DNA of 43,294 nucleotides from the NCBI GenBank assembly GCA_016790395.1, contig JAEUPH010000330.1:1-43294 (forward strand), written 5' to 3'. The stretch comes from Rubrivivax sp. (lineage in GTDB: Bacteria > Pseudomonadota > Gammaproteobacteria > Burkholderiales > Burkholderiaceae_C). The translations under genes were made by a program, and so were the position numbers. Positions 8,101 to 17,100 of this stretch are shown one piece after another; positions within the stretch are counted from its first letter, which is position 1, and each line of letters starts with the position of its first letter. The notes under the pieces were generated by a model. It made no database searches. It saw only the letters and a program-made list of their open reading frames with translations, and was not told where the DNA came from.

Positions 8101-11100
8101 GGCGCCGGCCGCCACCGCCACGCGGCTGGCGTCGGCCAGTCGCTCCGGGGCGGCCAGAGCCAGCGTGCCGGCCTCCACGCGCAGGGTTCCGGTGAACAGG
8201 TTGGCCCCGCCCAGCGTGAACGTGGAGGCGCCTTGCTTCACCAGCGCGCCGCTGCCACTGGCGACACCGTCGAAGCGGCTGTCGCCGCCGCTGCCGGTGG
8301 CCAGCTGTGCGCTGCCCAGGTCGATGGCGCCGCTGCCGGCGAGCGTGCCGACGGACAGGTCGCCGTCGAGCTGCAAGGCGGCCCCAGCGGCCACCGTCAG
8401 TGCGGGTGCGGCCGTCAGCCTGTCGGCCGCAGCCAGGCGCAGGGTGCCGGCTTCAACGTCCACGATGCCGGCGGCGGATGTGCCGTCGAGCCGGCTGCTG
8501 CCGCTGCTGCGCAGGCTGCCGGCGCCCAGGTTCGCGATGACCGTGCCGCCGTCCAGCGCATAAAGGGCTGCCGTCAGCGTGCCGCTACCGGCCAGCGTGC
8601 CGGACAGGTTCAGCGCGGCGATGGTTTCGGTGGCGTCCAGGCTCAGGCTGCCGCCGCTGGCCACGTTCACCGTCGCCGCGTTGACCAGGCGCTCGGCGGC
8701 GGCCAGGCGCAGCGTGCCGCCGTCCACCAGCAGGCGCGGCGAGGCCAGCGTACCCGCCAGCGTCAAGGTGCCCGCCAGGACCTGCGTGTTGCCGGTGAAG
8801 ACGCTGTCGCCGCCCAGCGTGAAGGTCCCGGCGCCCAGCTTGGCGAAGCCGCCGCTGCCGCGCAGCACGCCGTCGAAGCGGCTGTCGCCGCCGATGCCGC
8901 TGCGCAGCGTGGCGTCGGCCAGGTCCACCGTGCCGGTGCCGGCCAGCGTGCCCAGGGTCTCGTCGCCCGTCAGCTGCAGCGTGGCACCGGCGTCCACCGT
9001 GACGGCCGGCGTGGCCGTGAGGCGGCCTGCGGCGCCCAGCGTCAGCGTGCCGGCGTCCACCGACACGCTGCCGGCCGCCGCCGTGGCGGCCAGCGTGCTG
9101 GCGCCACGGCTGCGCAGGGCACCCGCGCCCAGCGCGGCGCCGACCGTGCCGCCGTCCAGCGCATAGGTGGCGGCCGTCAGCGTGCCGGCGCCGGCCAGCG
9201 TGCCGGCCAGCGCCAGGTCCGCGACGCGGTCGTTGCCTGCCAGGCGCAACGTGGCGCCGCGGTCCACGACGAGCAGCGCCGTGTCGGCCAGGCGGTCGGC
9301 GGCGGCCAGTTGCAGCTGGCCGTCCAGCACGTTCACGGTGGCTGCCGCGGCCGTGCCCGCCAGCGTGCTGCTGCCGCGCGAACTGAGCGCCCCCGCGCCC
9401 AGCGCGGCGTTGGCCGTGCCGCCGTCCAGCAGGTAGTTCGGTGCCGTGAACGTGAAAGCCCCGTTCAGCGTGCCCGCCAGCGACAGCGCGGCCATGTGTT
9501 CGTCGCCGGCCAGCTGCAGCGTGGCGCCCGCCGCCACCGTGAGCGCGCTGCCGTCGGCCAGGCGCTCGGCCGCGGCCGTGGCCAGCGTGCCTGCGGCCAC
9601 GCGCGTGCTCCCGGTGTAGAGGTTGTCGCCGCCCAGCGTGAAGCGGCTGGCCGCGCCCGCCTTCGTGAGCCCGCCGGTGCCGGCGATGACGCCGTCGAAG
9701 CGGCTGTCGCCGCCGGCGCCCGTGGTCAGCGTGAAACTGCTCAGGTCCACGCGGCCGTCGCCGGCCAGCGTGCCGAAAGTCTGGTCGCCGCTCAGGGTGA
9801 GCGTGGCGTTGGCGGCCACGGTGACGGCTGGCGCGGCCGTCAGCCGGGAGGCACCGTCCAGCGTCAGCGTGCCGGACTGCACCGTGACGGTGGTGGCAGC
9901 GGCCTGGCCGGCGATGCGGCTGTTGCCGCTGCTGCTGAGCGCGCCGGCGCCCAGGTTGGCCAGCACTGTGCCGCCGCTGAGCTGCGTGCTGAGGGCCGTG
10001 AGCGTGGCGTTGCCGGTGGCGTTCAGGGTGCCGGCGAGGTTCAGCGCCGTGATGCTCTCGTTGCCGCCCAGCAGCAGCGTGGCCGGCGCGGCGACGTTGA
10101 CGGTGGCCCCGGCGGCGAGCAGGCCGCCAGCGGTCAGGGCGAGCTGGCCGCCATCGAGATTCAGCGTGGTGGCGCCGATGGGGGCGCTGAACTGCGTGTC
10201 GCCCAGGCTCGTCAGGGTGTTGCTGGAAAGACCGGCGCGCACGCGCGCACCGTCCAGCGTGATGCTGTCGGCGCTGAGCGTGCCGTTGCCGGCCAGCGTG
10301 CCAGCCAGCGTCACCGTGCCGACGCGTTCATTGCCCGCCAGCGCCAGCACCGCGCCGCGCACGACCGCCAGGCTGGCGGTGTCGGCCAGCAGCTCGGGCG
10401 CACCCAGGGTGAGCGTGCCGGCGTTCACGAGCACCGTGGCGGCCGCCACTGGCGCTGCCACGCGGCTGGCGCCCACCGATTCCAGGCGGCCCGTGCCGAG
10501 TTCGGCCTCCACCGTGCCGCCGTCCAGGCTGTAGACGGCGGCCGTGAGCGTGCCGCTGCCGGCCAGCGTGCCGGCGAGGTCCAGCCGCGCGGCGCCCTGG
10601 GCGCCGCCCAGCGTGAGCCGGGCGCCGCTGGCCACGGTCACGGCCGTCGTGGACGGCAGCAGCGCCGCCGCGGCCGTGGCCAGCGTGCCGGCCAGCACGG
10701 AGGTGTCGCCGGTGTAGGCCTGCGCGGCGCCCAGCGTGAAGCTGCCGCTGCCGGCCTTGACGAGGTGGCCGCTGCCCGAGATGACACCGTCGAAGCGGCT
10801 GTCGGCCGCGCCACCGGTGGTCAGCGTGGCCGCGCCGATGGCCACTGCACCGTCCCCGCTCAGCGGCCCCAGCGTCTCGGCGCCGCCCAGGGCCAGCGTG
10901 GCCCCTGAGGAGACCGCCGTGGCGGGTGCCGCCGTGAAGCGGTTCGCCGCCCCCAGCGTCAGCGTGCCGCCGGTCAGCGCCAGTTGCGTGGCTGCCGAAC
11001 GGCCGGTCAGCGTGCTGCTGCCCTGCGACGACAGCCGGCCGCTGCCGAGGTCGGCGTTCACCGTGCCGCCGCTGAGGAAGACATCGGCCGCCGTCAGCGT

Positions 11101-14100
11101 GCCGGTGCCGCCCAGGGTGCCGGCGAGGTTCAGCGTCGTGACCGTGTCGTTGCCGTTCAGCGTGGCGCTGCCGCCGGTGGCCACCGTGAGCGTGGCGCCG
11201 TTGGCCAGCCGGTCGGCGGCCCCCAGCACCAGCGTCGCGCCGCCGTCCACCTGCAGCGTGGTGGAGGCCAGCGTGCCGTCCAGCGCCAGCGTGCCGACGG
11301 CCACGCGCGTGCTGCCGCTGAAGCCGTTGGCGCCGCCCAGCGTGAAGCGGCTGGCACCGGTCTTCACCAGGGCACCGGTGCCGTTGAGGGCGCCGCCGAA
11401 ACTGCTGTCGCCGCGGCTGCCGGTGGTGAGCGTGAAACTCCCCAGCGACACCGTGCCGGCACCGGCCAGCGAGCCGAAGGTCTCGTCGCCGCCCAGGGCC
11501 AGTGTGCCGGCACTCACGGTCACGGCCGGTGCATTCGTGAAGCGGCCCGCCGAACCCAGAGTGAGCGTGCCGTTGTCCACCGTCACCAGCGCCGCGCCGC
11601 TGCTGCCGTTGAGCCGCGTGGTGCCGCGGCTGACGATGTCGCCGCTGCCGAAATCGATGTCGTAGGTGGCGTTGTTGAGCAGGTAGCTGCCGGCGTTGAG
11701 CTGCCCGCTGCCGTTGATGGTGCCCGAGGCGTCCAGGCTGCCGACGGTGTCATCGCCGTTCAGCGTCAGCGTGGCGCCGCTGGCCACGCTGAGCGTGGCC
11801 AGGTCATTGAGCAGGTCGCCCGCGCCCAGGGTCAGCGTGCCGCCGCGCACGGTGACGGTGCCCGCACCGGCCGGGGCATTCAGCGCGACGTTGCCGGCAA
11901 CGTTGGCCGTGCCCACGTCCAGCACGCCGGCGCCCAGCCGGGCCGAGACCTCGGCGCCGGCCAGCAGCGTGTACTGGGCGGCCGTCAGCGTGGCGGCACC
12001 GCCCGTCAGGCGGCCGCTCAGCGACAGCGAAGCCGCCGCCTCGTCGCCGCCCAGCGCCAGCGTGGCGCCACCGGCCACGGCGATGGTGGCACTGCCGGTG
12101 AGCCGGCCGGCGCCGGCCAGCGTCAGCGTGCCGGCGTTCACCTGCAGGTTGGCGGTGGCGCTGGTGCCGCCCAGCGTGGCATCGCCCAGCACCGTCACCG
12201 TGCCGGCGCCCAGGTTGGCGACGACATCGGCGTTGGTGCGCAGCGTGGTGCCGTTGCCGGCCGTGAGCGTCTGCCCCGCGCCAGCCAGCGTGCCACTCAG
12301 GTCCAGCGTTCGCACGGTCTGTGCGCCCGCCAGCTGCAGGCTGCCGGCGCTGACCACCACGTCGGCCGCCGCGGCCAGGCGTTGCGCCGACGTCAGCGCC
12401 AGCGTGCCGCCGGTGACGGTGACGCTGGTCGCCGCGGCGGTGCCCGCCAGCGTGCTGCTGCCGCTGCTGGTCAGCGTGCCGGTGCCCAGCGCCGCATTGA
12501 GCGTCACGGTGCCGCCCGTCAGCGTGTAGCTGGGTGCCGTGAGCGTGCCGCTGCCGGCCAGCGTGCCCGCCAGCGAGAACAGGCCCACGGTGTCGTCGCC
12601 GCCCAGCGTCAGCGTGCTGCCGGCAGCCACCGTGAGGGTGCCGGTGTCGGGCAGCAGGTTGTCGCCGTCCAGCGTGAGCCCGCCCTGCGAGACCGTGGTG
12701 CCGCCGTGCGCATGGACACCGGTCAGCGTGAGCGTGCCGGCGCCCTGCTTGATGAAGCTGCCTGTGCCGCCGAGGTGGCCGGCGAAGGTGCCGGGCGCCG
12801 CCAGGTTCAGCGTCAGGGCCACGCCGTCGAGCGTGACGGTGCCCGTGCCGGTGAGCCCCGACAGCGTCTGCGCCGCGCGCAGCAGCAGGGTGCCCGTGAC
12901 ATCGGCCGTCGGTGCGCCCGTCAGCAGGCCGGCGGCACCGACCGTCAAGGTGCCCGCGTCCACGGCCAGGCTGCCCACGGTGGCGCTCGCGCCCAGGCTG
13001 CTGTTGCTGATGACGCTGAGCGTCGGCGCCACCACGGGCGCGCCGAGCTGGCCGCCATCGAGCACCACCGCGCCGGCGGCGGTGAGCGTGCCGGCACCGC
13101 CGAGCGCGCCGCGCAGCGTCAGCGCCTGCACGCCGGTGGCGGCGTTCAGCCGCAGCGTGCCGGGCGCCGACACGTTCACCGACGCGCCGGCGGCGAAGCG
13201 GTTGGGCGCCGTCAGCGTCAGCACGCCGGCATCGACATGCACCGCCGCTGCCGTGACCAGGCCCGAGACCGAACTGTCGCCGCTGACGCGCAGGCTCGGC
13301 GCGCTGAGGTTGGCCGCCACCGCAGCGCCGCCGGACAGCGTGGCCTCGGCCGAGGAGGTGAGCGTGGCGACGCCCGACAGCGTGCCGCCCAGCGCCAGCG
13401 AAGCCACCGTCTCGTTGCCCGCGAGCGCCAGCGCGGCGCCTGTGGACACCGACACTGCGGTGCCGTCGGCGATGCGGTCGGCCAGCGGGCCCAGCGTCAG
13501 CGTGCCGCCGGTGACGGCCAGGTTGGCGACATTGGCACGGCCGTTGAGGGTGCTGTTGCCGGTGACGCTGATGTCACCGCCGGCCAGCGTGCTGCCGACC
13601 AGCGCGCCCGCGTCCAGTCGGCTGCCGGCCACGCCCGTGCTCAGCGTGAAGGCGCCGGACAGCGTGCCTGCGGTCTGGAGCCGGCCGACGCTCAGGTCGG
13701 CCGCCAGCTGCAGCGTGCCCCCGTTGGCGATGGTGACGTTGGCAGCGTTGTCCAGCGTCCCGCCGGCAGCCAGGGTCAGCGCGCCGCCGGCGTTGATGCG
13801 CACGGTGCCCTGGGCACTGGCTGCTTCCAGCGAGGCCGCGCCGTCAACGTCCAGCACCCCGGCGCCCAGCGGCGTGGCCACGCGGGCGCCAGTGTTGAGC
13901 TGCACGTTGGCGGCCGTGAGGCGGCCGCCCCCGGTCAGCGTGCCGGCCAGCGTGATGCTGGCCACGGTGTCGTCGAAGGCCGTGGACAGGGTGGCGCCGC
14001 CGGCGACACTGAGCCCGGTGCCGTTGGGCAGCAGGTTGGCCGCGCCCAGCGTCAGCGTGCCGGCGCTGACCGTGGTGGCGCCGGTGTAGCCCAGCGCGCC

Positions 14101-17100
14101 GCCGAGCGTGAGGTTGCCGTTGCCGGCCTTGGTGAAGCCGCCCGTGCCGCCGATGCTGCCGTTGAAGCTGGCGGGTCCGGCGTTGGACAGCGTCAGCGTG
14201 CCGCCGCCCAGCGACACGCTGCCGGCGCCGGCCAGCGCCGAGAAGGTCTGCGAGGTGGCCAGGGCCAGCACGCTGCCGCCGGCCAGCGTGGCCGTCGGGC
14301 TGCCCTGCAGCGTGGCGCCGACGTTGAGCGTCAGCGTGCCGGTGTCGACCTGCAGCGCCGGGACGGCGACGGCCCCTCCCAGCGAGCTGATGCCGTTGGA
14401 GGCCAGGCTGGTGGCGGTGAGCGTGCCGGTGCCGCCCAGCGCGGCGGTGTTCAGGGTGGCTGCGCCGGTGCTGGCGTCGGCGTCCAGCGTCACCGTGCCT
14501 GCGGCCGTGAGGCTGCCCGAGCTGAGCGCGACGCTGCTGCGGCCGCCGTCGCTGAACGCGGCCAGCCCGGACGCCGAGAAGACCCCGGCGCCCGACAGCC
14601 TGCCGGCCAGCGTGAGCGAGGCCACCGACTCGTTGCCCGCGGTCGCCAGTTCCGCGCCGGAGGCCACGCTGACGGCGGTGCCCGCGGCCAGCCGGCCCGG
14701 GCTGCCCAGCGTCAGCCGTCCGCTGTTCACCTGCAGCGTGCTGGCGGTGCTGCTGCCCGCCAGCGTGGCGTTGCCGGCCACGTCCACGCGCGGGCCGGCC
14801 AGCGTGACGTTCGCCGCCACGCTGCCGCCGGCCTCCAGCGTGCTGCGGTCGGTGGTGGTCAGCGTGCTGGCGACGCTGGCGTTCAGCGTGCCGCCCAGGT
14901 TGAGGGCCTGCAGGGTCTGGTCGCCGCCCAGCCGCAGCGTGCCGGCGTCGACGTCCACGGTGGCCGTGTTGGCCAGCCGGCCGGCGCTGGACAGCGTCAG
15001 TTGCCCGCCGTTGACGGTGACGTCGCCGCTGGCCGTGCCCGCGAACGTGGTGCCGCCCACGCTGGTGATGCTGGTGGCTACCAGGGTCTGTCCGAGAGCG
15101 AGCGTGCCGCCGTCGAAAGCCGCGCTGTCGGCGGTGAGCGTGCCCGTGCCGGCCAGCGTGCCCAGCACCGACAGGTTGCCGATGCGTTCGCTGGCGCTGT
15201 CCTGCCGCAGCGTGGCGCCCGGTTGCACGCTCACGGTGGCCGTGTCGGCCAGGCGGTCGGGCCCGCCGGCAGCCAGCGAGAGCGTACCGGCGGCCACCGT
15301 CACCAGCGCCGTGCCGGCGCGCCCGGTGATCTGCGTTTCGCCGCTGCCCGCCTGGCGCAGCGTGCCGGCGCCATCGACCGTGAGGCCCAGGACGACGGTG
15401 TTGTTGCGGTCGATGGCCAGGGTGGCGCCGCCGGCCACCGTGGTGGTGCCGCTGACGCCCAGGCTGCCGGCAGCGGCGCCGTCGCCCACCGTGAGCGTGC
15501 CGCCATCGACCGATGCGTTGCCGTTAACCTGCACCGCGGCGCGCAGCACCGAGGCGCCGCTGCTGTTCAGCGAGGTGGCGACGACGGGGGCCGCCACCGT
15601 GGCGGCAGTCAGCGTGAGGTTGCCCATCGTCAGCGTGCCGGCGCCGTCCAGCCGGCCGGCCAGGGCCAGGCTGGCCACCGTGTCGTCGGTGCCCAGCGTC
15701 AAGGTGCCGCCCTGCACGACCGTCAGCGCACTGGCATTGCCGAGGTTGGCCGCCGCACCCAGCTGCAGCGTGGCGCCATTGCCCACGTTCAGCGTCGCCA
15801 CGTCGGCCCCGCCGTTGATCTGCACGCTGCCGTTGCCGCTGACGGCCACGGCGCCGCCGCTGAGTGCGGCGTTCACCACGGCCCCCGGCTGCAGCGTGTA
15901 CGTGGTGGCGATGAGCGCGGCGCTGCCGTTCAGCGTGCCGCCGAGCGTGAGGCTGCGCACCGTCTCGGCGGTGTCGCCCAGTGTCAGCGTGGCGGTGGCG
16001 CTCACGCTCAAGTCGGTGTCGTCGCCGATGCGCGTGCCGCTGCCGTCGGCCAGGCGCAGGGTGCCGGCGCCCGTCACCTGCACGGCGGCGAGGGTGTCGG
16101 CGCTGCCATTCAAGGTGAGCGTGCCGCCGCCGCTGTGGCGCAGCGTGCCGGTGCCGAGCAGGTTGTCGAAGGCGGCGGCGGCGGCTCCGTCGAAGGCCAG
16201 CGTGGCGCCGGCGCTCACGGTGACGGGCCCCGACAGGCTGCCCGCCAGCGCCGCGCTGCCCACCGTGAGCGTGCCGTCCTGCACCGTGCTGCCGCCGCTC
16301 GACACGTTGGCCGTGATGAGGGCGTTGGCGCCGCTGCTCGTCAGCGTGGTGGTGTTGAGCGTGCCGCCGGTCACCGTGCCCGCCAGCGCCAGTGAACCCA
16401 CGGTGCTGCTGGCGGCGGCGATGTCCAGCACGGCGCCGCTGGCCACGCTGGCGGCGGCGGTGCCGTTGAGCGTGGCGCCGACGGCCACGCGCAGGGTGCT
16501 GCCGGTGTCCACGTCGATGAACTTCAGGCCGTTGGCGGTGCCGGTGAGGCTCAGTTCGCCGGCCACCAGCTGCAGCCGGCCGGTGCCGGTGAGGCTGGCC
16601 AGGGAGACGGTGTTGTTGCGGTTGACGGCCAGCGTGGCGCCGTCGGCGACGTCGATGGCCGCCGCCGTGACCGCGCCAGTGGCGCCGCCGTTGCCCAGCG
16701 TCAGCGTGCCGCCTGAGACGCTGGCGTTGGTGGCCGTCACCGCGCCCAGCACGCTGCTGTTGCCGCTGCTGGTGAGGTTGGTGACGCTCAGCGCCGAGGC
16801 GCCGTCCACGGTGCCGCCGGTGAGGGCCAGCGTGGCCACGGTTTCACTGGCGTTGGACAGCGTCAGCCTCGCGCCGCTGGCCACGGTGACGCTGCTGGTG
16901 TTGGCGATGCGGTCGTTGCTGCCGGCAGCCACCAGCAGGGTGCCGCCGGTGACGGCCACGTTGGTGCTGGCCAGCTGCCCGCTGGCGCCATTGAGCGTGA
17001 GCGTGCCGCTGCCGGCTTGCCGCAGTGTGCCGGCGCCCGTGACCGCGTGGCGGCCGGTGTCCAGCGTCACCGCCCCGGCGCTGTTGAACTCCAGCACGGC

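Noticed and set aside
5029..10908. Plus-strand open frame of 1959 codons antisense to tpsA
   Set aside because: Its product is a low-complexity Arg/Gly/Gln/Ala mixture with no domain. The opposite strand holds a protein with a clear signal peptide, TPS domain and repeats.
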